Positions 55,467 through 64,000 of a stretch of DNA of 64,000 bases are shown piece after piece. The DNA lies in contig JAHZKX010000006.1 of NCBI GenBank assembly GCA_022600195.1, positions 1-64,000 of the forward strand, read 5' to 3'. Source of the stretch: Planctomycetota bacterium (GTDB lineage Bacteria > Planctomycetota > Planctomycetia > Planctomycetales > Planctomycetaceae). The translations under genes were made by a program, and so were the position numbers. The notes beneath the pieces are model-generated. The model did not search any database. It saw nothing but the letters and a program-made list of their open reading frames with translations, and was not told the DNA's origin. Numbering within the stretch: the stretch's first letter is position 1; every line of letters starts with the position of its first letter.

Positions 55467-56549
55467 TCAGGATTTTGATTTTGCGGGACGCTTCGCTTCG
55501 GCAGTCATCCGGTAGACACGAACAGCACCGTCAGAATGTGCTATTACTAAGTGCCGTCCGTCACTTAGTAAATCGAGCCCGCGAGCTGCAGTGGAAAGTT
55601 TCATTGTGTGGAAGAATTCTTTCTCACCCGGTTTCCTGAACCACAACTCGCCTTTGCCACTACGATTTGCACCAGCGCCAATTAGAAAACCATCAGGATG
55701 ATAACGCACACCCCAGGCAATTCCCTGAAACGTTTTTTCGGGTTTGAGTTGGGCCTTCTCTTTGCCGCTTTTCCAATCAAACAGCATGATAATCGGGTCT
55801 TGCACGCCGGCAAACGAGTTGACCACTTTTGTAATACCTGCGCTGGCCAGCTCGCTGCCGTCAGGGCTGAATTGCAAATCGCGGGCTCCCCCCATATCGG
55901 CGGCAAATTTGTTGTCGTAGCCAGTCATCACAGTGGCATCGATACTTCGCGCCTGCTTGCCGGTTTTCATATCCCAGATTTTGATGAAACCCATCAAATC
56001 TTGAGAAACGAGATGTTGGCCGTCCGGATGAAAATCAACAGCATACACATGCCGTTCGTGCCCCTTGAAAGTTTGTAACAGTTTCCCATCTTCGACATTC
56101 CATATCTTTATCAGCAAATCATTACCACAGGTGGCAAGTTTTTTCTGGTCGGGAGAAATGCGTACCCAGCGTGCCGAACCTGTATGAGCCTGAATCATCA
56201 TGATCGGTTTCGGCTGAGTGTCTGCCATGTTCCAGACTTTGATATCGCCACCCCAACAAGCCGAGTACAGTCTGCTGCCATCCTTCGAAAAATCAAACGA
56301 CCTGACCCAACTGGTATGACCTTTAAGCGTACGATTAGACTTGGTCTGCAAGTCCCAAACCTGAATGTCTAAATCTTGAGCACCAGCGACAACATATTTT
56401 CCTGTTGGATCGACCCGGCAGGAAGTCAGTGGAAACTTATGCTTGAACTCCGAAACCTGATGCGTTTTTTCGAGATCAATGGCGTCATAATCAACGACCG
56501 GCTTCTGTGCAACAAGGGCATCACTCGTATCGGATTGATTGACATTCAT
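55467..56549 (-). CDS. WD40-repeat protein
   Basis: 360 residues forming about seven WD40 blades from ~30 to 345. Examples are V-W-D-L-Q-T-K-S-N-R-T-L-K-G-H-T-S-W-V, I-K-V-W-N, I-K-I-W-N-V-E-D-G-K-L-L-Q-T-F-K-G-H-E-R-H-V and I-K-I-W-D-M-K-T-G-K. No signal peptide, membrane helix or kinase domain is present, so it appears cytosolic, which is unusual beside exported partners. The ATG overlaps the stop of the DUF1501 gene by four bases (ATGA), so the two are translationally coupled. It probably serves as a scaffold. Confidence 0.88.
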   Translation of the reverse strand: MNVNQSDTSDALVAQKPVVDYDAIDLEKTHQVSEFKHKFPLTSCRVDPTGKYVVAGAQDLDIQVWDLQTKSNRTLKGHTSWVRSFDFSKDGSRLYSACWGGDIKVWNMADTQPKPIMMIQAHTGSARWVRISPDQKKLATCGNDLLIKIWNVEDGKLLQTFKGHERHVYAVDFHPDGQHLVSQDLMGFIKIWDMKTGKQARSIDATVMTGYDNKFAADMGGARDLQFSPDGSELASAGITKVVNSFAGVQDPIIMLFDWKSGKEKAQLKPEKTFQGIAWGVRYHPDGFLIGAGANRSGKGELWFRKPGEKEFFHTMKLSTAARGLDLLSDGRHLVIAHSDGAVRVYRMTAEAKRPAKSKS

Positions 56550-57805
56550 GACAACAACTCCTTGATGGGTTGTGCAGTTGGGTCCCCGATGGGAATCGAA
56601 CGGCCTGCAATATCGTGATCATTCGTGGAATCAATCCCAAGTGCCTGTAGGTAAGTGTGGAATAGATGACCTGCATCAACCTCACGATCAGCGACAGCAG
56701 TCCCCTTCTCATTAGTTTTTCCGATCACAGCCCCCGGTTGAATCCCACAACCTCCCAGGGCAATCGACCAGGCAGAACCCCAGTGGTCACGGCCATACCG
56801 AACATTAATTTTTGGAGTGCGGCCGAATTCAGAATAGACCATCACCAGCGTGCTATCCAGAAGGCCCCGTTCATGTAAATCATCTATCAGCATGGCAAAT
56901 GTTTTGTCAAATTCACCCAGTTGTTCGAGATGAAAATTGAAGTTCTCGGCATGAGAATCGTACCCGTGATGTGTCACTTTGACACAGGTCGCATCATTTT
57001 CAAGTAAAGCTCTGGCCAGTAAACAGTTTCGACCAAAATCATGTTTGCCATAACGTTCCAGATCTTTGGGATCGGGTGCTTTCTCGAAAAACGCTTTCCG
57101 GCCCATGAGCTTGGCGGCTTGTTGGAATGACGCATCGAATGATTCTGTCAACGATTTCGGTCGCCCAACCCTGAACTGTTGATTAAATTGATCTCGAAGT
57201 TGAACTCGGCGTGCATCAGCGGTTTCATCAAGACCCTTTGGTACCGCTAAATTTTTGGGAGGTTTAACACCTTCAAATTTCAATTGACCGTGTTGTGCTC
57301 CCAGAAACGCAGACGTACTGTCGGTCAGCCCGCGAGTCGAAATGTGAATATAACCCGGCAGCTCGCTATTAGCAGGTGCCAGATATTTTGAAGCAATCGA
57401 ACCAACATAGGGATACTCGCCGGCGCGTCTGCCCTTCTCCATAAACAGTCGACCCTGCCGATGGTCGTTTGTTTTCAAGTTGATACTACGCACAATAGAA
57501 AGCAAATGCATCTGCTTCGCAGTGTAAGGCAAGAGTTCCGATATATGCATACCCGGAACCGATGTCGGAATGGCACGAAAGGGGCCACCATGTTCCGTTC
57601 CCGGCTTCGGGTCCCACGATTCCAACTGGCTGACACCACCTTGCAGGTAAATTTGCAAAACACGTTTGTGTTGGCCTTTGATTTTTTCTGCAGTAGCGGG
57701 TGAGCCAGGTAAACCTAATCCCACTGCACCACCGGCGGCGCCCGCTAAAAACTGGCGCCGAGCCAGATGATGATCCAGGTGATTACATCCTTGATTACGT
57801 CGCAT
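56546..57805 (-). CDS. DUF1501 protein, Tat-exported
   Basis: 419 residues with A-R-R-Q-F-L-A twin-arginine motif and a Gly-rich h-region. Motifs seen are L-Q-I-Y-L-Q-G-G-V-S-Q-L-E-S-W-D-P-K, G-Y-D-S-H-A-E-N, Y-S-E-F-G-R-T-P-K-I and Y-G-R-D-H-W-G-S-A-W-S-I-A-L-G-G-C-G. The C terminus has H-L-F-H-T-Y-L-Q-A-L-G-I. It follows the DUF1549/1553 gene (44 bases) and is coupled to the WD40 gene. The role is unknown. Confidence 0.9.
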   Translation of the reverse strand: MRRNQGCNHLDHHLARRQFLAGAAGGAVGLGLPGSPATAEKIKGQHKRVLQIYLQGGVSQLESWDPKPGTEHGGPFRAIPTSVPGMHISELLPYTAKQMHLLSIVRSINLKTNDHRQGRLFMEKGRRAGEYPYVGSIASKYLAPANSELPGYIHISTRGLTDSTSAFLGAQHGQLKFEGVKPPKNLAVPKGLDETADARRVQLRDQFNQQFRVGRPKSLTESFDASFQQAAKLMGRKAFFEKAPDPKDLERYGKHDFGRNCLLARALLENDATCVKVTHHGYDSHAENFNFHLEQLGEFDKTFAMLIDDLHERGLLDSTLVMVYSEFGRTPKINVRYGRDHWGSAWSIALGGCGIQPGAVIGKTNEKGTAVADREVDAGHLFHTYLQALGIDSTNDHDIAGRSIPIGDPTAQPIKELLS

Positions 57806-57849
57806 CGTTTATCCTTCTGACTTTCGAGGAGGAACGCGTAAGATGATTA

Positions 57850-59529
57850 TTAATGATTGAAGCGAAATTCGTCGGAAGAAAGTGCCGCCCAAACCAGTTG
57901 CTGTAAAGCTTGTTGAGATTGTTTCTGGTTGTCTTTTAAGTACGCTGTCACATTTTCTGTTTCTTTTTTTTCTGGTAAACGGGAAAAAACGCTCAAATAT
58001 AGTTCTTCAGCGATTTCAGAAGAAGTTTTGAGTTTCTTGAGTCTGGCGGTCAGGTTGTCTCCAGATGGCACCAACCAGGATTGTACCAACGGTCCGTTTC
58101 GCAAAAATAGCGCCTGATCCGCCGACGCATCGAAGCGGGAACTCTGTGCTCCCACAAAACCAAATGTGGTAATAAACGCCGTCACATTTTTATTTAATGC
58201 AGCGTGCAAAGCTTCTTCCTGCCACAAGGCATCTTCCGTTTTTTTCGCACCGTTTTTAGGGTCGGCCTTGACCTGCTTTGCTTTGAGACTTTTAAGTGTT
58301 TTAACCGTCAGACCGGTTGCCTGCATCATCGACCAGGCAAGTTGCTCGGGAGAGAGTGGCTTGAGCTGACCAACACCAAAATCAATTTCTTTCGCGATTT
58401 CAGCTCCTGCAGAAATTTGACTGCTGCGTTGATACGTTTTTGACAGCGCCAGTTCGCGAAGGATCAATCGCATGTTGTAGCCATTTTTTTGTAACTCTTT
58501 TGTTAACAGATCAAGTAGCTTGGGGTGGGATGGTGGATTATCGGCATGCCACATATCGAGCGGTTCCACAAAACCACGCCCCATCATCATCGCCCATAAC
58601 CGATTGGCAATGTTTTGCCGAAAGGCAATGTTCGTCGGATGTGTCATAGCATTTGCCAGTTGCAATCGTCGACTGTAAACGGGCACCGATCGCACATTTT
58701 TAGCCGGCTTCACTTTATAATCTGCTTTCGCATCTTTCGGGTCGACGATTTCGGGCAAATCGAGCATTCGAGGAGCAGTCTTACCTTCCTCTTGGGTAAA
58801 CACCGATGTGAATGAAACCAGTCCTTCCGCCTTTTCACCTATGGATGTTTTTTTCGTTTTCGGATCCTTGAAGAGATAACTGCGATTCAAAAACGCGCTC
58901 AAACCGTGATAGTGCCGTTGTAGGTAATCATCAACATTGGGATGATTGTGGCATTGCGCACACTCTAAATCACGCCCCAGAAACAGACGCCCCAAATCGC
59001 GCGTGACCAGTTCTGATTTTAATTCGCGATCGAGCAGGAACTTGACAGCGGGACGTGTTTTCTTATCTGTGCCATCAACAGATAATATTTCGCGGACTAA
59101 CACATCCCAGGGTTTGTTATTCAAAAATGACGTTCGTAAATAATTCCGCCATTCGACAGCAGGCACATGTTTATCGGGACGGCGTTCCATCAACATCGTG
59201 TCAAAAACATATTGCATCCGCCGCGCGTGCTCGGGAGATGCCAGGAGTCGGTCGATTAATTGTGTTCGCTTCTCCGTTGATTCATCGGCCAAAAAAACGC
59301 GCACTTCATCAGAAGTTGGAATCGTTCCCGTCAAATCAAGAGTCACCCGTCGCAAAAAAGTGGCATCATCGGCTGGAGCGCTCGCAGTTTTTTCAAACTG
59401 TGTTTTTCCCACACCAATCAACGAATCGATCTGTTGATGTAGCGGAATCTCGGCGGAGTGAGCCGAAACGGAGCCAGCAAGTAAAATTGCCAGGCAAGAA
59501 ACCAGACATTGGATGGAACGTAAACTCAT
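57850..59529 (-). CDS. DUF1549/DUF1553 protein without PSCyt1 domain
   Basis: 559 residues. The signal peptide (~1-26) leads directly into DUF1549 (~30-220), with F-L-R-R-V-T-L-D-L-T-G-T-I-P-T and C190-A-Q-C193-H194-N-H-P. DUF1553 (~280-559) follows, with I-A-N-R-L-W-A-M-M-M-G-R-G-F-V. Unlike the other three members in the window it has no N-terminal cytochrome domain and no extra beta domain. It is the first gene of a four-gene operon with DUF1501, WD40 and esterase genes. It is a minimal example of the family and useful for comparison. Confidence 0.9.
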   Translation of the reverse strand: MSLRSIQCLVSCLAILLAGSVSAHSAEIPLHQQIDSLIGVGKTQFEKTASAPADDATFLRRVTLDLTGTIPTSDEVRVFLADESTEKRTQLIDRLLASPEHARRMQYVFDTMLMERRPDKHVPAVEWRNYLRTSFLNNKPWDVLVREILSVDGTDKKTRPAVKFLLDRELKSELVTRDLGRLFLGRDLECAQCHNHPNVDDYLQRHYHGLSAFLNRSYLFKDPKTKKTSIGEKAEGLVSFTSVFTQEEGKTAPRMLDLPEIVDPKDAKADYKVKPAKNVRSVPVYSRRLQLANAMTHPTNIAFRQNIANRLWAMMMGRGFVEPLDMWHADNPPSHPKLLDLLTKELQKNGYNMRLILRELALSKTYQRSSQISAGAEIAKEIDFGVGQLKPLSPEQLAWSMMQATGLTVKTLKSLKAKQVKADPKNGAKKTEDALWQEEALHAALNKNVTAFITTFGFVGAQSSRFDASADQALFLRNGPLVQSWLVPSGDNLTARLKKLKTSSEIAEELYLSVFSRLPEKKETENVTAYLKDNQKQSQQALQQLVWAALSSDEFRFNH

Positions 59530-59958
59530 AAGATCACGCTATTTGGGAAGGATTGATCAGGAAGGGGCCAATGAAAGATCAGCCATCTACGAGTAATACA
59601 TATTCTATCGGAGTTCGACACTAAAATCAATAATTTCCTAGGAAACATGCCTTTTATACTACATTTCCCAACTAAGCGCCGGCTGAATCGATTACAAACT
59701 CAGATTCCCGTCATGTTTTTTACATACCAGCTTTCAAAACAAGATGAAAATCTGTTTTTTTGTATCCGCTCAACAAATAAGATCTATTCATCAAATTATT
59801 TGAGAATTGTCACTCCGTAACTTTTAACGGCATCTTTAAAGTACACAGTGTGAATGAATCAATTGGAGCATACTACTTCTTTGCTACTCAAGATTCTGAT
59901 ACTTTTTGTAAAACCGCCTTGAACGGGTTTTTCACAAGACGAGAACTAAAGGAGTGAG
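59530..59958. other. Intergenic region between divergent genes, no gene seen
   Basis: AT-rich sequence with poly-T stretches. It must contain divergent promoters for the DUF1549 cassette (leftwards) and the hydrolase at 59959 (rightwards). None is clear by eye. GGAG at 59951-59954 is the ribosome-binding site of the hydrolase. Confidence 0.45.
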
Positions 59959-61569
59959 ATGATGACCCGAGTTTGTGAATCGAAGTGCCAAACTGGTTCT
60001 GCCTTCTATTTTCTGATCCTCGTGGTGTGTCTTCTCTCCGAAATCCTTCCTGCGAACGGACAAAATACCGCAGGTCAAGCTGCAGTCGGTACAACACTCA
60101 TTCAGTCACTTGATTTCCACGGACGACTAAGGGGCGAACAGGGATTCATTATTGTACCCGAGAATCGAAACGACTCAGCCAGCCGAATGATCACCGTTCA
60201 TTATTTTCGCTTTCCTGCGCGCGAACCGACTGGGCGCCCGCCCGTATTTATTTTGCCTGGTGGCCCGGGTCAAGCCATCCTAACCGCTGACATTCAGAAC
60301 GGTATGCAACAAAAGCGTTACAACAAGTTCGCTGAAATCGAAGCCTACAATCGAAATCGCGATGTGGTCATTGTCAATCAACGGGGCAATAGTCGTGTGC
60401 CTGGCATTCAACACCTGCCCTCAACCTGGACTGTGAAACCAGGTGATTGGTCAAAACCCATGTCTTTTACAAATTCATCCCGGCGTCTGGCAATCGGATT
60501 CAAGGCGCACCTCAAAAAACATGAAGCTTTGAAGTTTGACCTGAGAGGCTACGACATTCTACATCTTGTCGATGATGTAGATGCAATTCGGCGCGCATAT
60601 GGATATGAAAAACTCGCACTGCGAGGAGGAAGCTTTGGTTCGCAATGGGCATTGGCATATTTAAAACGGTATCCAACTCATGTTGAACGAATGATTTTGT
60701 CCGGCACGGAACCCCTCGACTATGGCTACGACAGTGCAGAGGGTATTTGGAATGTCTTCATCAAAATCGAAGAAGAAGCCCGCGCATCAAAGGAGGTGGT
60801 CTTGCCTGAAGTGGGACTCCTTGGCGCGGTCAAGTCCATCATCACGCGACTTGAAAAGCAACCTGTGAAAGTCCGTGGCTATCATCCAAGAAAGGGTTAC
60901 CCTGCGAATGTAGTCATTGGAGCCGATGACTTCCGATATTACCTGACGCGCCCGATCCTCAACTCGCGTTCACATTCGCGAGAGATGCTTGAGTTGTGGC
61001 CAAAGTTCGTCCTCGAAATTTATCAGGAAAACTACCAGTATCTAGCATCGAAGATCATCGATGACCGTCCTGAGGACGCGCATTGTAATTTACTTCTGAC
61101 ACTCGTTGATAATAGTCTGGGGGTCACTGGCCATCGACAAAAGAAACTGGAATCAGATCCAGCCTATCGATGGCTCGGCGATCCTAACTGGTTCTATAAA
61201 GCAACGCGAGATGTGACCCCAACCCCTGTCGTCAACGATGAATTTCGTCAGCTTGTTGTCAGACAGACACCTGTTTTACTCATTCACGGAACCCTTGATC
61301 TTGCAACGCCCTATGAAAACGCGGAAGAAATGTTGCAGTACTTTCCTAAAGGTCACCTGATTACCGTTAAAGGGGGGACTCACTTCGCAACCTATCATGC
61401 CGCCAGTGTTGACCCTCGATTCCTGGAGTATTTATCCACCTTTATGGATTCCAGCGATCCCGAAACCGCCATCAAAAAGATACCCTCTGAGATCTTACTC
61501 CCTGAATTGCAACTAAAACCAAATAAAGGCCAATCACTGTTCAATGGACTCTCACAGAAAAGAAAATGA
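59959..61569 (+). CDS. Secreted alpha/beta hydrolase (proline iminopeptidase/tripeptidyl-peptidase-like)
   Basis: 536 residues. A hydrophobic signal spans ~14-34. The alpha/beta-hydrolase domain has the HGG-like turn L-P-G-G-P-G (~99-104) and the nucleophile S225 in G-G-S-F-G-S-Q-W. L-I-H-G-T-L-D gives the likely Asp and G-G-T-H the His, in a C-terminal TAP-like layout with a helical lid at ~260-420. The length and arrangement fit secreted S33-type aminopeptidases. The substrate is unknown. An adjacent in-frame ATG at 59962 is an equally possible start. It is monocistronic. Confidence 0.85.
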   Translation: MMTRVCESKCQTGSAFYFLILVVCLLSEILPANGQNTAGQAAVGTTLIQSLDFHGRLRGEQGFIIVPENRNDSASRMITVHYFRFPAREPTGRPPVFILPGGPGQAILTADIQNGMQQKRYNKFAEIEAYNRNRDVVIVNQRGNSRVPGIQHLPSTWTVKPGDWSKPMSFTNSSRRLAIGFKAHLKKHEALKFDLRGYDILHLVDDVDAIRRAYGYEKLALRGGSFGSQWALAYLKRYPTHVERMILSGTEPLDYGYDSAEGIWNVFIKIEEEARASKEVVLPEVGLLGAVKSIITRLEKQPVKVRGYHPRKGYPANVVIGADDFRYYLTRPILNSRSHSREMLELWPKFVLEIYQENYQYLASKIIDDRPEDAHCNLLLTLVDNSLGVTGHRQKKLESDPAYRWLGDPNWFYKATRDVTPTPVVNDEFRQLVVRQTPVLLIHGTLDLATPYENAEEMLQYFPKGHLITVKGGTHFATYHAASVDPRFLEYLSTFMDSSDPETAIKKIPSEILLPELQLKPNKGQSLFNGLSQKRK

Positions 61570-61663
61570 TTCAGATGCAAACTGATTCCTCAGAGTTCCT
61601 TGATGACTGGTAGTCCATAAATAATTTTTGGCCAGTCTCAAAGATTGCTTTCGCAAAAATTAA

Positions 61664-63853
61664 TCATCGTTCTCCGTAAACGGGTGGCTTCCAATTCTTG
61701 GGTAATCGTCCTTGAGGACGTACGCCATACGCGTCGGCCGGGATCGGATGATCTGCCGCCTGCTTAAGTGGAATATTGTCGGGCAGGTGTTTGATTTTAA
61801 AATCTTTATATTGAATTTTCATTTTGGGTCCCACATGAACCTGCACCGCAAGCACGCCTTCCAGCGCGCGACCTTTAGCATCCAGATCGATCAGGTCAGC
61901 AGTTTTATGACCATCAATCCAGTGCTGATGATGGTTTCCTTTAACCAGTACACGGAAGTCGTGCCACTCATCGGGAGCAAACTTTTTGAGGGGCATTGAA
62001 CCAATCACCCAGGGTTGTCCCGCAGGATCAATAATAACTTTCTCGCCTGTATGAGACAAAATGCGGCGGCCCTTCTCTTCGTATAACATGCCATTGTATT
62101 TCGGAACATTCGCGACAACGTCACATTGATAGCCGGTCACTATGTCCAAACCGAGATCAGGTCGCGATAAGCCGCGATACTGAATACCGCTGTTCCCACC
62201 CTCGGTGACCTTGACCTTCACACGCAAATCAAAATTGCGGATCGTCGAATCTTTCCAGGTAATGAAACGGTTCATCTTCAATGTACCGTCCGTTTTTCCG
62301 GTGAGTGCTCCGTCTTCGACAGTCCAGTATTTCTTATCCCCATCCCAGCGACGCAGTGTTTTGCCATCGAAAACTCTGACAAAGCCATCTTTGTCGGGCT
62401 TGGCACTGGCAGCAGCGGAAGCCTGGGGATGAGGAACTGTTGACACAGTGAATTTGCCCTGGCGCGGATCAAGTGGACCACCAAGTTTGGTAACGCGGTC
62501 AGTCGTGCGTTGCCGCATTGCTTGCAGCGTTTTCGCATGCCCAGGATCAGCGGCCAGATTCTTTAATTCATCGGGATCATTTTTCAGATCGTGCAGAAAC
62601 TCATGATTCCCATTATCGAAATAGCGCACGTATTTGAAGCGTGCATTGCGTAAACCTTCAAATGCAGGAATGCGATTGCGGACCGCAAAATGCTCGTGAA
62701 ATGTCTCCGTCCGCCAGTCGGCAGGTTTCCCCTGAGTCACAATGGGTTGTAAACTATGCCCTTGATATCTTTCCGGTACTTTAACCCCGGCCCAATCAAG
62801 AAAGGTCGCCGGCAGATCCAGATTCAATGCCAGAGCATCGCTGACCTGCCCCTGTTGTGTTTTGGGAACGCGCGGATCAAACACGATCAAAGGTACTTTG
62901 ATCGCTTCCTCGTAATGCGACCACTTGCCCGCCAGACCGCGGTTGCCCATGTAATAACCGTTGTCCGCTGAATAAACAATAATGGTATTGTCCGCCAACC
63001 CCGCTTTTTTTAATGCCTGCATGAAACGCCCTATCGCACCATCAATACCACTCACCATGCGATAGTACGCGCGCATATTCGTCTGATATTTTTCGTCCGT
63101 ATTCCAACGCCAGAAGTATCGTTCACGATTGATCGTCGTTTTCAAAAAATCAGGCTGACCATTGAAAATCGCAGGATCACTCAAACGCGGCGATGCGATT
63201 TCAACGTCTTCATACATGCCATCTACGGCACGCGGCCAGGGAAAGTGACCAATGCCCGGTCGGCGATCGCCGTCCTCTGCGTGACAGGCATTAAACCACA
63301 TATTCAACGCGAATGATTTGCCCTTCGGCTGTGTTTTCACAAAATCAATTCCACGATCTACAATCAGTTCCGTTTCGTGGCGCAGGCTGCCATCCGGTTG
63401 TTTTTTGTAATAGGGATTCCGACCGATCGCCTCAAACTCATCAAAGTGATCTTCTTTTTTATAACCTTTAGGCATTTTGGCATGCCATTTCCCGAAGTAG
63501 CCGGTTCGATATCCGTTTTCGTGCAGAATGTCGGAATACAACGTTTGCACGGCATCAGGTCGTGCCAACTCAGGGTTCGCTGATGTGCCATAACTACGAC
63601 CTGTCAATCCAGTGAGAATCGTAGTCCGGCTCACCCAGCAAATGGCTTGACTGACATAGGCATTTTCAAATCGCGTACCGCGGGCCGCCAGTTGATCAAT
63701 GTTCGGCGTCTGAATTACCGGGTTGCCATAACAACCAATCGTACTGGTCGTTTGATCGTCGGCAAAGAAAAAGACAATATTCGGCCGCTCAGCTGCAGAT
63801 AGTGGAACGAACGATACAAAGAACAATGGAAACAGATAAAGGATTGATTTCAT
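61664..63853 (-). CDS. Sulfatase fused to DUF1080 (3-keto-disaccharide hydrolase-like) domain
   Basis: 729 residues from the ATG at 63853, chosen because it begins a signal peptide (~1-20); the frame is open to 63937. The sulfatase domain (~22-470) has metal residues D32-D33 (F-F-F-A-D-D), the candidate formylglycine site C72-W-V-S-R76 (position 3 is Val, not Pro/Ala), G-Y-F-G-K-W-H and V-Y-S-A-D-N-G-Y. Residues ~486-700 are DUF1080: F-V-R-V-F-D-G-K-T-L-R-R-W, N-S-G-I-Q-Y-R-G and D-E-W-H-D-F-R-V-L-V-K-G. The LamG-like DUF1080 fold is linked to 3-keto-glycoside cleavage or glycan binding. It would act outside the cytoplasm on a sulfated polysaccharide. Confidence 0.88.
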   Translation of the reverse strand: MKSILYLFPLFFVSFVPLSAAERPNIVFFFADDQTTSTIGCYGNPVIQTPNIDQLAARGTRFENAYVSQAICWVSRTTILTGLTGRSYGTSANPELARPDAVQTLYSDILHENGYRTGYFGKWHAKMPKGYKKEDHFDEFEAIGRNPYYKKQPDGSLRHETELIVDRGIDFVKTQPKGKSFALNMWFNACHAEDGDRRPGIGHFPWPRAVDGMYEDVEIASPRLSDPAIFNGQPDFLKTTINRERYFWRWNTDEKYQTNMRAYYRMVSGIDGAIGRFMQALKKAGLADNTIIVYSADNGYYMGNRGLAGKWSHYEEAIKVPLIVFDPRVPKTQQGQVSDALALNLDLPATFLDWAGVKVPERYQGHSLQPIVTQGKPADWRTETFHEHFAVRNRIPAFEGLRNARFKYVRYFDNGNHEFLHDLKNDPDELKNLAADPGHAKTLQAMRQRTTDRVTKLGGPLDPRQGKFTVSTVPHPQASAAASAKPDKDGFVRVFDGKTLRRWDGDKKYWTVEDGALTGKTDGTLKMNRFITWKDSTIRNFDLRVKVKVTEGGNSGIQYRGLSRPDLGLDIVTGYQCDVVANVPKYNGMLYEEKGRRILSHTGEKVIIDPAGQPWVIGSMPLKKFAPDEWHDFRVLVKGNHHQHWIDGHKTADLIDLDAKGRALEGVLAVQVHVGPKMKIQYKDFKIKHLPDNIPLKQAADHPIPADAYGVRPQGRLPKNWKPPVYGER

Positions 63854-64000
63854 GGAAGAAGATTCACCAGTTGAAATTTCCAGGCTTTGCACTAACTTAA
63901 CGATTGAACAAAGCAGGGATAGATTGAGTTTGGTCAAGTTACAGTTTTCAGCATTCGCAAATTTATAAAGCCAGTGTCCCGAGTCTCGGACGACCCGTTG

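Overview
The window reads as chromosome from a planctomycete (Planctomycetales, Gimesia/Rubinisphaera type). The evidence is gene content. Five separate loci pair a Tat-exported DUF1501 protein with a secreted cytochrome-like PSCyt1/DUF1549/DUF1553 or DUF1800 protein. There are also formylglycine sulfatases, one fused to DUF1080, PEGA and PPC proteins, several ECF sigma factors, and a sigma factor fused to a Ser/Thr kinase. These families are typical of planctomycetes and rare elsewhere in combination. No phage, CRISPR array, rRNA or plasmid function was seen. The only mobile DNA is the end of an IS3-family element at the left edge.

Layout. 1-1363: IS3-type terminus abutting a glycosyltransferase gene that has lost its 5' end. 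2046-12332: a plus-strand operon with a GntR/FCD regulator, a PSCyt1-DUF1549-DUF1553 protein, DUF1501, an enolase-superfamily enzyme, a zinc deacylase, a sodium:solute symporter and a secreted hydrolase. It looks like an inducible catabolic unit for one unidentified organic acid or amide. 12347-13356: PEGA lipoprotein and tRNA-Pro(GGG) with a terminator. 13469-15004: sulfatase. 15611-17578: zinc-ribbon, transmembrane, leucine-rich-repeat protein. 17872-20997: ECF sigma factor, its membrane partner and a TlpA-like thioredoxin lipoprotein. 21414-24332: aldo/keto reductase, 7Fe ferredoxin and the sigma factor-kinase fusion. 24640-30012: second PSCyt1/DUF1501 cassette plus a hydrolase-LamG protein. 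30320-31979: ECF sigma factor with a membrane partner.

32366-47289 is the most system-like part. A PP2C phosphatase faces a six-gene minus-strand operon (DUF1800, DUF1501, double-PSCyt1, di-haem peroxidase, DoxX-like, anchored protein). The operon is divergent from a VWA protein. Next come a globin-coupled histidine kinase and, convergent with it, a sigma-54 response regulator. Sequences resembling sigma-54 (-24/-12) promoters lie upstream of the regulator (perfect consensus), the VWA gene (one mismatch), the phosphatase and the operon (two mismatches each). I read this as a possible haem/oxygen-responsive sigma-54 circuit. That is inference.

48117-59529: two further minus-strand cassettes, PPC/TIG protein + DUF1549/1553 + DUF1501, and DUF1549/1553 + DUF1501 + WD40 + esterase. 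59959-61569: secreted alpha/beta hydrolase. 61664-63853: sulfatase-DUF1080 fusion. Across the window, exported proteins of carbohydrate, sulfate-ester and redox character sit beside several independent regulatory devices.
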